Of a stretch of 64,000 nucleotides of DNA, positions 34,901 to 46,936 are shown in pieces. Position 1 is the first letter of the stretch. Each line of letters begins with the position of its first letter. The notes beneath the pieces are model-generated. The model saw only the letters and a list, made by a program, of their open reading frames with translations, did no database searches and was not told the DNA's origin. Both the position numbers and the translations under genes were made by a program. The DNA is from Acholoe squamosa (Eukaryota; Annelida; Polychaeta; Phyllodocida; Polynoidae), in assembly GCA_949317995.1 (NCBI GenBank), contig OX439037.1, positions 73,905,762 to 73,969,761 of the forward strand. The letters run 5' to 3'.

Positions 34901-37658
34901 AAAGGCTATGCACTGCCAGACTGTGCCTGGCTATTTACAGTACATTGCTTTTATTTTTGGAAAACAGTAAGGGCTGCTTGACATATGCAGTTACAACCAT
35001 CTTATACTAAGGCAACAGCATGTTCCTTTTCACTTAACTATCCCAAACTTAATTATATTGAGAAGAAATTACGAAGTATGCCTGAGGAAGGTCGATGCTG
35101 TGAACATCAAATCCACTCGGAACGGTCAGTTCAAGCTAACACAAAGTTGAGCTATGAAAGAAAAAAAAATGCTATTCCTATAGAAGTCCATTTGTTCTAT
35201 TGAAAGCAGCTTCTTCCTGACCCACTAAAATTGTTTCTGAAAAAGCTCTGTCCAAAGCTGAGTTGTTAGTGCGATAGTTTTTCCCAGCTTCCAATGCAAA
35301 CGGATCTGCATAAAAAAATAATCCACATCCTAAGTTTAAGAAGGATCTTTAATCTAAAGTAGGCATTAAAAATGTAATGGTCATTTAGCTTATATGTAGG
35401 GATTTTGGTACTGTTTGTCATGCAGGCAGTATGGTTGAATACACACGAAGACAATTGTACCAGACTCAAAGTGACTAGAGTTGCTGGCACAAAGGCTTTG
35501 CCATATTGATTAAGCCACTCATTCCCTAAGATATGGAAATTGTCATTGGCACAACGGACGCCACAAAGAAGAAAACAAAAAAAGTCATCTTAGCACTCAC
35601 TAGCATTATAATGAAGATCCCTGTAACAAACTGTAATGGAATGTAGCAAATCCCCAGGCAAGTCTCATGAGATACTATAGAAGACACTAGAAATGCCAAT
35701 ATCATCTCCTCAGCTCTGACAGTAGGAGAAACGTGATCTGACAATAGTCTCACTCTAAGGCATTTCTCCCCCATCCAGGAATAGCTTTAACAGCTTGGGG
35801 GGACAACTCCCAATTACAATGGTTGAGAGCACTATTCTAATCCCACACTTTGTCAGTAAAGGAACTTTTATTGTTAGGTCAGCCAGATACACCCCTGTCA
35901 CTTCCACACTAATCCACAGCCTTGCCCTGGAGATAACTACTCCAGTACAGCCACATGCTCGTGTCGACGGCCAAGATTACTTCCCCATCCCATAATATCA
36001 TCTTCGACGGGCTATGAGATGTAGGGACTAATGAGAAGCCATTTTTGTAAGAAATGTGATATAGTAAGGCCTTATCATATATGGTGACTTTTCAGGTTTC
36101 ATTATCAGATTAGATTAGTAGGAAATAAGTTGCTGAAATAGGCATGGATTGTGAACAGGATTTTCATTTTTTGCATTGAATTATTCATTTGCGGAGCCAC
36201 TCCATCTATATGCATTGTTAGTCCTCCCTACACATTTGCCCTCTACCCTGAGAGAATAATGACACCCCATGTAGTCAGCATGGTATAACATTCAATCATG
36301 TAACTTTGTAATGTTGTCAAGGCCAGTGGATTAAAATGACAAGCTTTAATATTATTATGAGTAACTTTGACCAATGTACCACTTCCCTTTACGCTATATT
36401 TATGAAAATCACATGTTGTACGAATGGCTTCCCATGAGTCTGGGATTATTGACTTCCGACAGGAAATCTCCACAGGCGCATGTGCGGCAGTCCTGTCTGC
36501 ACGGGGCGGGCTAAGTGGGCCCCGTGGACGTGGTCAATAAGACGTCACAGCCAAATAAGACGATATAATTGTTGCCGGCATCGACGTCTCTTTGCCGGCG
36601 TCCGTTCCGATTATGGTTAATACCGCCTGGGGCAATGAGCCCAATGTCCTTAGATCGATCTCGACGCATTTTCTTCACTCAGCCCTCATTGATCCAGCCA
36701 TATTGAAGTTCATTTAAAGGGTTCTTTCTCCCTTTTTGACCTGCTTTTTATGTCTTTGAGTTTAGCGCTTCAAGAGCCGCACAACGCCTCCAGGGTCATT
36801 TTCCTTGGTCGTCATAGTGCACCAATGCAGTGATGGGGAGTCTACTCAACAACAATGCATTTAAGGCAGAATACAGACCCTTTTGGGGGCTATCAACCCC
36901 GTTTGGTTGGCATGATGCGTCAATAAACCTAGACAGGGCTAAAGTGGCAATTTTGGTTGCAGAATGCTGAAAAGTGCCATGTGCAAAAATTTGGACCTGT
37001 ACCTATTTATGTCGTATTTAGAGATTTCGAAATCTCTAACTTTTGCGATTTTCAACGTAGTAGTTGTTTTGATACATGGATTGGATATCATAGAAGTCCC
37101 ATAAAAAAAGTTCTATAAAGCATATTTGGAACCCAGGGACCTAGAACTATAAACTATAACATTTTACTTCTGAATCTATCAATTTTGCTTGATGAGTCAA
37201 TCAGGTGTCCTACGCGTGTAGGACGGTAGCCTAACCTGGGTTGGCAGTGGTGAGTAGACACACGCTGTATACATGCATCATGGCGACCGATGGGCAAGAT
37301 ACATAACTGTAGAATAAGACAGTGGTCCTCAAAGGGTTAACAAGGCATCTAGTTGTTCTCATCATCAGCTGTATCCTCTTGGAATATATTTCTGCTCAAT
37401 GTGGAAAGTCCTTTCCCTACATTGGCAGCTCTTAGGAAGAGCGCGTAAGGTGATACATATAAGGCATAAATATAGGGTAATCCGTAGCTTGTACTATGAA
37501 CAGTATGTAATCGGCTCAATGGTTATGGAATCATTGGAAGAGGATGTGTACACATGTATATTATGTTCATTTAGGCCAGTGGAGATGGGGTGAAATATGC
37601 TGATTATGAAAAGGAAGATTAGAGACAGAGAGACAGAGAGAGGAGAAAGGCAGAAGGG

Positions 37659-37660
<2 letters not shown>
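34900..37660. other. No gene seen; CpG-richer patch at 36.48-36.62 kb
   Basis: No supported gene. An 82-residue minus-strand frame (35526-35774) has two hydrophobic runs but no family I recognise. From 36478 to about 36620 CpG is locally common (GCGGCAG, GACGTCAC, TTGCCGGCG), which may mark a promoter or a younger insert. A palindrome at 37018-37039 is listed separately. Confidence 0.4.
37018..37039. repeat. Perfect 22-bp palindrome without loop
   Basis: The core AGAGATTTCGAAATCTCT, with TT and AA outside, is its own reverse complement over 22 bases. Function unknown. Confidence 0.8.
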
Positions 37661-37956
<296 letters not shown>

Positions 37957-38009
37957 GGAGAGACAGAGAGAGAAATGCATGAGTAGTAGAGATAAGGGAG
38001 ATATAACAT

Positions 38010-38382
38010 ACACAGTAGCTGACAGTAGCTAGATATTTAGAAATATGACGATATCTAGATACACGAGGAAGACGCACACAGACGTACAAATGAAAGACAT
38101 GTGACACTCACTGGTTTAAAACAAAAACAATAATGGGATTTCTGCAGAACCTCATTAGTGAATGAGACATATAAGAAGACATGTCCTTCATAGCATGACC
38201 TCTGGAATCTTTGGCCTACCAAGGTAGACCGAGACACTACATTAAGTTATTAGTAGCTGAAGCTCAGTGTACATCATTTTGTTGACAGAATAAATTAGTT
38301 ATAATCTCTAGTTACAGACCTTTGTAATTGAGTTTGAGATGAGGATCTGGATGTTTTCTCTAGTACAAGATATCCCTACTGT
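38010..38382 (+). repeat. Duplicated unit, copy 1, left part
   Basis: AGCTAGATATTTAG, ATATGACGATATCTAG, GGGATTTCTGCAGAACCTC, TAGTGAATGAGACATATAAG, GAGACACTACATTAAGTTAT and GATGTTTTCTCTAGTACAA match 59.04-59.45 kb in order. The match stops at the left end of the 8.5 kb insert. Confidence 0.8.
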
Positions 38383-39209
38383 ATTGTAGCTCTGGGGCTG
38401 ATAGGGCCCACCATGCATCCCCCCACATCCCAACATGAGAGGTATTTTTTCGATCCTAGGGTCCCCTGAACAAGATTCAAGATGTTAACATTGATTATTT
38501 TTGGATGCACTACCGGTTTTTGCTCATTATCCATGTGTGGGTTCAGACCACTTTTGGGTCAATTTTGCTCAATCCCTAAGCTCTAAGACTATCTTACCTT
38601 ATCTGGATCCTGAAGCTATAGGTTTTGTTGGAAAGAAGACATAATAAGCTTTCCATTAAGCTCTAATACATGTTTTTAAGTTCAGATTGGAGGGTACCAG
38701 ATGGTCGGGAAGACGGAAGATTGAAATCACATAGTTCCTTTTTTAACTGAAAATTTTAAATGCACTCCAGATACATGTATAAAACTTGCTCTTATCCCCA
38801 TCTAACCACAATATCTAATATGATTTAGGTAGGCCAAAGCTTTCTGAGTAATATGAGATATTTTGCAGCATTCCTTGTTGACTATGACCCACGGTATTGC
38901 CTTAGAAGCGAAGACACTGCTGTGAGTCAATACAATGCTGTTCCATTTCAATAATCTACCTCTTTATCTAAATGGATGTTTTTCCATGCTAAATCTTTAT
39001 CAATTCTCCCGACTCTTATGTAAAAATGGGTGCTGATTAAGAATGTACATGTTTCTACTTCATAAAATTCAAGCAAGGTTGTATATGGCTGAAATTCAAA
39101 ATGACCAACAATAGATTCAAATATCACTTTGAATTACATATGTGCAGTCTAGAAAGTATCTTGTGGGTCCTACCCCTTATAAATCAGCATAGTAGAATAC
39201 AGTGGTGCT

Positions 39210-39680
39210 TTTGTTTTGTTGCTAGGTGGTGTGGTTGCCTAGCAACAGTAGCTTTGCATAGCAACCAAGCTGAAAATATGCTCAAATGTGGAATATGCAT
39301 GGTTTCCTTTCAGTAACATAATCACCTGATATAAATTTGCATATAACTCTTCTGTGACTTCCATCATAGACGAGGAATATAGGTGATAAAAGGTTGCTAG
39401 GTTGTGTGGTGGCCTAGCGATAGCGGTTTTGCATAGCAACAAAGCCTAGATTCATACCTGTAGGCATATACTATGTCTTGTGCATAGTCTCCTCTCAAGG
39501 ACATAGTTCAATTGCATATAGCTCCCCTGTGCCATCACACAGTATGAACATAGGTAGTAAATGGTTGCTATGTCATGTGGTTGCCTAGCAACTGTAGCTT
39601 TACATAGAAAGCCATGTACAAATATATGCAGATAGTCACAGATAAGTGTATAGTCTTACCCCAAGAACTTGTATGTATAG
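39210..39680 (+). repeat. Three ~172-bp tandem repeats with X-box-like palindromes (left arm)
   Basis: Units begin near 39217, 39391 and 39563, each with GTTGCTA-G then a TGCCTAGC palindrome and a GCATAGCAAC string. GTTGCCTAGCAAC is exact in units 1 (39234-39246) and 3 (39580-39592) and degenerate in unit 2. It fits the RFX-factor X-box consensus. Confidence 0.75.
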
Positions 39681-40102
39681 CTCCCAAGAAACATCTCAGA
39701 ATAGAAGCATATATAACAGTATGCAAGGTCATTTGCTTGATGTTATTCTACCTTATAAAATCATCTAATTGACAGAGACCATATATAATGAAATAATGAT
39801 AAAATGATAAAATATTTGCTTCATCCATACCCTGTGTTATTTTGTATATACATATCCGTGCATATATGTATCTCAGATCATCCATGATTACACAGGATTG
39901 TAGTTCCTAACAACTGTCCCCTCCCCCTCATGTCAAATTCCTGTAACCACTGTCATATCAAAATTTACCATTGCTGGTACTGAAAACACACATTTAGAAC
40001 ACAGAGGATTGGCTCTGAGCCTCATAATGTACTGCATGCCTAATTGATTATCCCTAAAGCTTTGGGCAGCCTACTTGTCTGAAAGTAAATGCAAGGTGGT
40101 TA

Positions 40103-40640
40103 GTAGTATATAATGTATCGGAACAGGACTATAGCTAACTACAGGATATTACTCACTGGGGATGCAGCCAATCAGAGGCCTCCATTTGGTCACGTGACCT
40201 GAACCGCCCGCAGTGCATGGCCATATATGGTCATGTGACCTTAACCTTGACCTCATTTTCATAATAGGCCATGCCCCATTGACCTAATTAGGGGATTAGC
40301 AACCACCTCTCACCCAATCAGAGGACGGCATTCTGGTTACAATGGTAACATGACCTAATTAGGACACCATCCACAGATACATAGGGTGAGACCGCCTGTA
40401 GTAATTCTCTTTTTATCCCCACACCCCTTACACCTGTAAGCCGCATTAGTACATAGAAGGGTGGTAGGTGAAAAAAAAAGAAAAATTATATTTTATTTTA
40501 TTTGTATATGTGCATGTGTCTGAAAAAATGGCAAACTGAAAGCTTGTTAAGAAAAAAATAAATAAATAAAAAAAAGCTGGGAAATATTTCGGTGACCTTT
40601 GAGGTGGGGGGGCCCAAAGTATTAAGTTATTTTAATATTA
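40103..40640 (+). repeat. Inner left arm of the foldback element
   Basis: Inverted match to 43221-44040. Shared strings include CTAATTAGG, GGTCACGTGACC, GACGGCATTCTGGTTAC, GGTGAGACCGCCTGTAGTAA, AAAGCTTGTTAAGAAAAAA and AGCTGGGAAATATTT. The right copy has ~280 extra bases. Confidence 0.8.
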
Positions 40641-41439
40641 GTGAAACCGCCCCATGGGCGGGTTCACGTATAAGCCATGTATTTTACGATAGAGCACTGC
40701 TGTTTTTTTGCAAGCCACCAAAGTGAGGGGTGTGTCTTATACATGAGGATTTTGTACTTTAGAGTAGTACTAAACTGCTAAAAATACATGCCTGTACATG
40801 GCACTAGACCATACAACTAATGTTAAAGACAAATGCTGGTGGATGAGTGGTAAAGAAGTTGTGTTGATTTTTGCCTATACCTTTGGATATCATTAGGTTT
40901 ATATATAGGGATGAAGGAAATGTAAAAATAGTGAAGTGTCACCGAGCTTAATTCTCTGGGAAAGGGCTGTAATGAAGGAAGGCCTATAGGAGTCAATGGG
41001 AAAATTTATGACCTCATTTCTTGCCAAAATATCTTTCATGTTCTGTTGCTATTTTCAAATACTTTTAGATTATGATAGTTGGATATGTATAGAAGTGAAA
41101 AATGCAAAGAGATGCATATATGACCCACCTCACTTTTGTGTATTGGACCATTTAAGTACAGCATGCTTCCAAAATGATGTTCACATTCAGGTTTAAAAAT
41201 ATTCACCTTTTCCTTATCTCAACTGTGATATATGGAAAGTATGAATGTCCTGGATTTTAAAACTAGCTTTATATATTTTCTAAGTTGAGGCAAAGTCTAT
41301 CAAAAGTGTGATACAGAAAGTGTCAGGTGTAGCCCTCAGTGCAGTGCCCTTCAGTGTGGATACTATTAGGACCATGAGACCTGATGAGTGAGTACGGTGT
41401 AGGCCTACCTATGTGGATTTTTCTCCAACTTAACTTTAT

Positions 41440-41851
41440 ATTGGGAGCGCTGCTGTTCATATGCACAGACATGGACACATGTCCTCATTTGTGACAGTGA
41501 TGTCTAATCAGAATTTTCTCGCAATGAATATTCACTCTAAAAATATCCACAATACCTATCATGGATTCTCGTTAAACTGAACAATGAACCACTGTTGTTG
41601 CATTATAGTGAATCAGTGTAGTTTCTACAATGAAGCAGTACAGTACACACTGTGGTACAAGGAATCTCAGGACTTTTCTAGCCCACTTAAAAGGGTCTAT
41701 TTCTCCTATTTTCTATTCCCTCAGGTGTGTGTGGTCCACATATGCGCAGGCACTGACACATTCCTCTGTGAAATTGTGTAATGTCATTCTCGCCATGAAT
41801 ATGACCGTAGCTGTCGAAATGGTGTTAAAGACCTATTACTCACTCACTCAC
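41440..41851 (+). mobile_element. SINE-like units with CACTCACTCAC tail
   Basis: Two related units share TCATATGCACAGACATGGACAC (first) and CACATATGCGCAGGCACTGACA (second), then TGTGA, TGTCTAAT and CGCCATGAATATGACC. The second ends GTGTTAAAGACC followed by CACTCACTCAC, a tail common in invertebrate SINEs. Relatives are at 62.33-62.57 kb. No A/B-box head was identified, so these may be 3' parts only. Confidence 0.6.
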
Positions 41852-42442
41852 AAGGAATCTGTGTGAAAATGATGATGGTTCTCTGGCAATGTTGGGACAA
41901 GGATTTTACCGGGTTTTATTTATAATTTCACCTACCTTACACAACTTTAAAATTTAGTCACCCACATTTGATTTTAAAGATTTACAGAATTTAAATGATA
42001 CAAAAGTCATAAAGACACGTTCAAAAATTTTCTCACCAACCAAAAAACTGATAGAGCCAGTGTATCAGCGTCAAGTCGAAAGCACAATATTATCTGTGGA
42101 CATACAAGAAGCTGGTTCCAGCATGCAAGGACTGTGGTTATATTGAAAATAAGTTTGAAAATATCTTCTAGAACACACTTCACATTGGTACCTGCACAGT
42201 AATGTTGTTCCCATTTTTATTGTGAAGTCGAGACGTGGCACACAGCCGATGTGAAGGATTGACTTTTGTGTGAGAAGTTAGTCAAAAAAAAATTTTGGTG
42301 GCAATTCTTTGGAAAAAGGGGTGAAATTGGAAAACTCCATATCAGTTACCTACCCCCTGTTGCACCTACTCCTATTACTACTGCTGCTTTTGTACCCACT
42401 GCTACTACTGCTCCTGCTACACCCTATCTTATATACTACCTT

Positions 42443-42546
42443 GGTAATCCCTTTTTCACCTGCCTTACACAAGAGTGCTTTGATGGTATTTACAAATATG
42501 CTCCTCCCTTTGAGATCTTTAATACCCAGGTGAAAAAGGGATTACC
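42443..42546. repeat. Exact 20-bp inverted repeat, 64-base spacer
   Basis: GGTAATCCCTTTTTCACCTG at 42443-42462 is matched exactly in reverse at 42527-42546. The short string GAGTRCTTTGATGGTATT occurs just inside the left arm, just outside the right arm, and again inverted at about 43507-43527. Confidence 0.8.
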
Positions 42547-42732
42547 TCAGGTAGAGTACTTTGATGGTATTAACCCCGTCCCCGCACTCCACAATCGGTA
42601 TACCCCTATTCCACGGATCTTAGCCCAAAAATAACCCCTATTTCATCGACAAAACACAGATATTTAGGGCCGCACAAGTTCCCCCTATTTTTCAAAAATC
42701 CTATCTATTGCTCAGTACCTTTTGATATAGTA

Positions 42733-42919
42733 CAGTCATGTCTCTATAAACCAGCCACCTCCGTTTGAGATAAAATTTGACTGGTTCTTGAATCGAATGG
42801 TTCTCTGAATTATGATTACAATTGAATTCAATGGATATAATCAAATCTGTTTGATGGCAAACTTGGCTGGTAAGTGAATCAACCGACCTATTGAAGACTG
42901 GTTTATAGAGACATGACTG
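42733..42919. mobile_element. Tc1/mariner-like MITE with TA target duplication
   Basis: This 187-bp element has exact inverted ends CAGTCATGTCTCTATAAACC, flanked by TA on both sides (42731-42732 and 42920-42921). Ends starting CAGT with TA duplication are typical of Tc1/mariner. Non-coding; it lies near the centre of the foldback element. Confidence 0.8.
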
Positions 42920-43045
42920 TAGAAAGAAGTCTCTCTCTTCCGTTTATCAAACTTTCACAGCCGCCAGACCAACAGGCCATTAAGTATCCAAAATCACGCG
43001 ATTAATGAATATAGTGTCGATAACGACGCGTTTCGGCTAATAACG

Positions 43046-43158
43046 TCAGAACCGCTGCTGCTGTTGGTGCTGCTACTGCTGCTGCTACTGCCGCTATTGC
43101 TGCTACTGCATTGCCACTGCATGCTGCTGCTGCAGCAGCAGCAGTAGCAGCAGCAGCG
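43046..43158. repeat. CTG/CAG trinucleotide tract, partly self-complementary
   Basis: About 90 bases of interrupted GCTGCTACTGCTG repeats turn at a CTGCAG centre (about 43132) into CAGCAGCAGTAGCAGCAGC. The tract can fold into a long hairpin. GGCTAATAAC occurs directly on both sides. Confidence 0.75.
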
Positions 43159-43220
43159 ATTCAGGCTAATAACAGCTTATAACGCTGGCCGGTACCTGCT
43201 GAGGCGACAATGCAGCAGTA

Positions 43221-44040
43221 TTAATATTAAAATAACTTCGGGCCCCCCCATCCCAAGGGTCACCCAAATATTTCCCAGCTTTTTTTTATTTATTTAATTT
43301 TTTCTTAACAAGCTTTCAGCTTGCCTTTTTTTTCACACACATGCACATATGCAAATAAAATCAAATATAATTTTTCATTTATAATTTTCACCTACCAACC
43401 TTGGATGTCTAATGCGGGTTACATGTGTAAGGGTGTGGGGATAAAAACAGAATTACTACAGGCGGTCTCACCCTATGTATCTGTGGAGGTGGTGGGAAGC
43501 ATATTTTTTAATACCATCAAAGTGCTCTTGATCTCGGTAACATCACAGGTGTTAGAAACTGTGATAATTACCACATGCTGGTGATAGCCAGGCTTCTGAT
43601 TGGTTGGATGGCTGACCCTCATTTGCATTATGGTGTTGTGTTTTACTTGCTATATAATTTTTTTTTATGTATATTATATACCTCATTTGCATAATTAGCC
43701 CTGCCCCATTGTTTACAAATGAAGGACCACGTGGCTAGGCCACGTGGCTAGGCCATGTGTTGTTTACACACATGGGGTCAGGTGATCGCACTAAGCTCCT
43801 AATTAGGTCATGTTACCACGGTAACCAGAATGCCGTCCTCTGAGAGGTGGTCGCTAATCCCCTAATTAGGTCAAGGGGGTATGGCCTATTATGCAAATGA
43901 GGTCAAGGTTAAGGTCACATGACCATATATGGTCATGCACCACGGGGGGTCCAGGTCACGTGACCAAATGATTGGCTGCATCCCCAGTGAGTAGTATCGT
44001 GTAGTTAGCTATAGTCCCGTTCCGATACATTATATACTAC
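43221..44040 (-). repeat. Inner right arm of the foldback element
   Basis: Inverted match to 40103-40640, with extra sequence between about 43500 and 43780. That extra part includes a tandem CCACGTGGCTAGG pair near 43731. GTTACCACGGTAAC at 43812-43825 is an X-box-like palindrome. Confidence 0.8.
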
Positions 44041-44864
44041 TGTGGTTTCATTCACATATTGAGAAAATGAAAGAGAAGGCTTGGAATGTAATTGTACAAT
44101 TCTCAGGATATTCTCTCATCTGTTACCTCTTCAGAGCATCAGGCCCAGTGTTATCCATCCTCACATATCATTACATTCTGGTTCAACTTCTCTCATAGCA
44201 GAGAATCCCAACAGCTGGGGATTATGCTGCTGGACACTTCTGAGAAGGCATGTTGATCTGTTATAGTTTATTGTCCCCAACACATGGTGTAGTGAATTAC
44301 TAGTTGACCCTGTTAATACTACTGAAGGCCACTGGCACACAGACCTTGAGTATCTTCTACCATTCCACATCACTCACAGTGGACATGGTGGTTGATTGGT
44401 CTAGCTTATAGAAGAGGGAAGTGTCATCCATATTGTACAAACTCCTCCTATCATATCTAGAAAGCACCTGAGGCTACTGTTGTGCTTCTGTCACCTTCAA
44501 TTGAATCTGCAGTCTCTCTCTCTTAATGGATCCTATGACTGGAGATCATATGCCTGCCTTTGACAATTGAAAGCCATCTTTTAAAGTTACCCAGGGTTTG
44601 AACATTGACCTGCCCACTACAGTGCCAAGTCATCTATTGCATATTTTAAACAGCAATCACAGACTTGACCACTAACTCTGTAATTCATTTTGCAGGAAGG
44701 TTTGATTAACATGGGAGAGAAAAAAAGGATAGTATGTTGAATGGCTGTAATAAATACATAACTTCAAATGGACAGAATACTTAATGGGGGGTTTATTGGA
44801 TGTGTGACCACTATCAATAATGTCTGACACAAAGTAGCAAGTAGCTATTAGGATCAAGCTAGCC

Positions 44865-45125
44865 ATTCTAGAATATTGGCTGGCAACCTGCCTGTATATT
44901 GGAGACATGATACAAGAGGTTACTAGTCAATCATCCCCGGTTTTCCACCTCACTCACAAGGGCACCCTATCACCGCAATGCTTTATCTGTCTCTCCTATA
45001 CAGATATTTGGAATATAAAGTGTGATTGGAGATACAGATATTTGGAATATAAAGTGTGATTGGAGATCTAAAACCCAAATCTAGTGGAGTTCAAGTGAAC
45101 TATTCCCCAGGATCTGGGGAAATAT
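44865..45125 (+). repeat. Repeat with inverted copy at 51.99-52.24 kb
   Basis: GGGCACCCTATC, TTTATCTGTCTCTC, GTGATTGGAGATC, TAGTGGAGTT and GGATCTGGGG match the reverse strand of 51985-52245. Within it an exact 34-bp tandem duplication lies at 45000-45067 (two copies of a unit starting ACAGATATTTGG); the copy at 52 kb has only one unit. Confidence 0.75.
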
Positions 45126-45589
45126 AACCTCCCCCTATCTCTAACTTGAGCTGTCATGAAGATAAACATTCCATCTTGGGAGTATGAATGTATGGTATGA
45201 ATAAATGAATTACCACAACAACAATAACAACAACAAAAACCCTTACACCATCCAAACAAACATTTACCACCTTGTTCTTGTGTTATTGTAGCCAATAATT
45301 TTACACAACTAGACTGATTTCCTGGGATTGATCATCTCTTAACCTAGCCAGACTCTCACTGATAACTTCAGAATCCTAATACTGTAGGTTTACTTTAAAA
45401 AATTATCTGTCATTTGAGGTCTGTTTAATGATCCTAGCACTCATCATCCCCAGTTAGGGTTAGTAAGCCTGTAGTTCCTATCCAGATCGCTATTCTATTT
45501 AAACAATGCTCTAGAATAATCATGACTATAGATGCTCTTTACCATCAAGGTTCCTTTTCCCAACCTACACTACTATTGAGAATTGTATG

Positions 45590-46100
45590 TTACAATTCAT
45601 TTCTGAGGCGAAACCATATACTTATCTGTGACTCTCTCAAGAAATGTGGACATGGGGTTCTAAGTAAAGCTGCAGTTGCTAGGCAACCACATGACATAGC
45701 AACCATTAACTACCTATGTTCATACTGTGTGATGTGCACAAGGGAGCTATATGCAATTTGAAATCAGTGAACTATGTCCTTGAGAGGAGACTATGCACAA
45801 GACATAGTATATGACTACAGGTATGGATCTAGGCATTGTTGCTATACAAAACTGCTATTGCTAGTCCACCACACAACCTAGCAACCTTTTATCACCTATG
45901 TTCCTAGTCTATGATGGAAGTCACAGAAGAGGTATATGCAAGTTTACATCAGGAGAGTATGTTGCTGAAAGGAAACCATGCAGATATGCACATTCGAGCA
46001 TATTTTCAGGCATGGTTGCTATGCAAAGCTACTGTTGCTAGGCAACCACACCACCTAGCAACAAAACAAAAGCACCACTGTATTCTACTAAGCTCATTTA
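45590..46100 (-). repeat. Tandem repeats with X-box-like palindromes (right arm)
   Basis: Mirror of 39210-39680. Exact GTTGCCTAGCAAC (reverse strand) lies at 45675-45687 and 46034-46046, with the middle unit degenerate (about 45856), the same pattern as the left arm. The pattern therefore predates the split of the arms or is kept alike by exchange. Confidence 0.75.
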
Positions 46101-46936
46101 TAGGGATGGGACCCACCAGATACTTTCTAGACTGCACATATATGTAATTCAAAGTGACATTTGATTCTATTGTCGGCCATTTTGAATTTCAGCCATATAC
46201 AGCCATTAAATCTCATGAAGTAGAAACATGTATGCTCTTAATCAGCACCCTTTTTTTACATAAGAGTCGGGAGAATTGATAAAGATTTAGCATGGAAAAA
46301 CATCTATTTAGATAAAAAGGGAGATTATTGAAATGGAACAGCATCATATTCGCTTACGGACACAGTAGTATCTTCCCTTCTGAGGCAATAACGCGGGTCA
46401 TAGTCAAGAAGGAGTGCTGCAAAATGTCTCATATTACTCAGATAGGTTTGACCTACATAAATCATATTAGATATTGTGGTTAGGTGGGGACAAGAGCAAG
46501 TTTTTTTACATCTATCTGGAGTGCATTTAAAATTTTCAGTTAAAATAGGAACTATGTGATTTCAATCTTCCATCTTCCCGACCATCTGGTACCCTCAAAT
46601 TTGAACTTAAAAACATGTATTAGGGCTTAATGAAAAGCTTAGTATGTCTTCTTTCCAATGAGATCAATAGCCTCAGTATCTAGACAAGGTACGATAGTCT
46701 TAGAGCTTAGGTATTGAGCATACCCCTTGAATAACATGGTAGCAAAATTGACCCAAAAGTGAACCCGCACATGGATAATGAGCAAAAACCGGTAGTGCAT
46801 CCCAAGATAATCAATGTTAACATCTTGAATCTTGTTCAGGGGGACCCTAAGGATCAAAAAAAATACCAGTCCCGTTGGGATGTGGGGGGGGGGTGCATGA
46901 TGGGCCCTATCGGCCTCCGGCCTATTGGACATTGTA

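Larger units (their letters stand above)
38389..46930. mobile_element. 8.5 kb foldback element with multi-part inverted arms
   Basis: The outer left arm (38389 to about 39670) and outer right arm (about 45590 to 46930) are inverted copies, as are an inner pair (40103-40640 and 43221-44040). ATTGTA occurs at 38383-38388 and 46931-46936, a candidate 6-bp target duplication. The duplicated unit on either side continues uninterrupted at 59.0-62.2 kb, where only ~190 bp of unrelated DNA separates its halves. Tandem repeats inside the arms are typical of foldback elements. The right arm has ~1.5 kb of extra sequence (44045-45590). No transposase recognised; superfamily unknown. An inverted segmental duplication is the alternative. 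Confidence 0.65.

Noticed and set aside
35526-35774. 82-residue hydrophobic minus-strand frame, possibly two membrane segments
   Set aside because: Hydrophobic readings are common in AT-rich DNA; no family similarity or exon boundaries could be defended.
42266-42634. 122-residue plus-strand frame, Thr/Pro/Ala-rich in the middle
   Set aside because: It sits across an inverted repeat and an ACT/GCT-rich run at the centre of the foldback element, and has no recognised domain.
38389-46930. Considered as a Polinton because of long inverted ends and a 6-bp direct repeat
   Set aside because: None of the genes of that class is recognisable inside, and the ends do not start with the usual AG.
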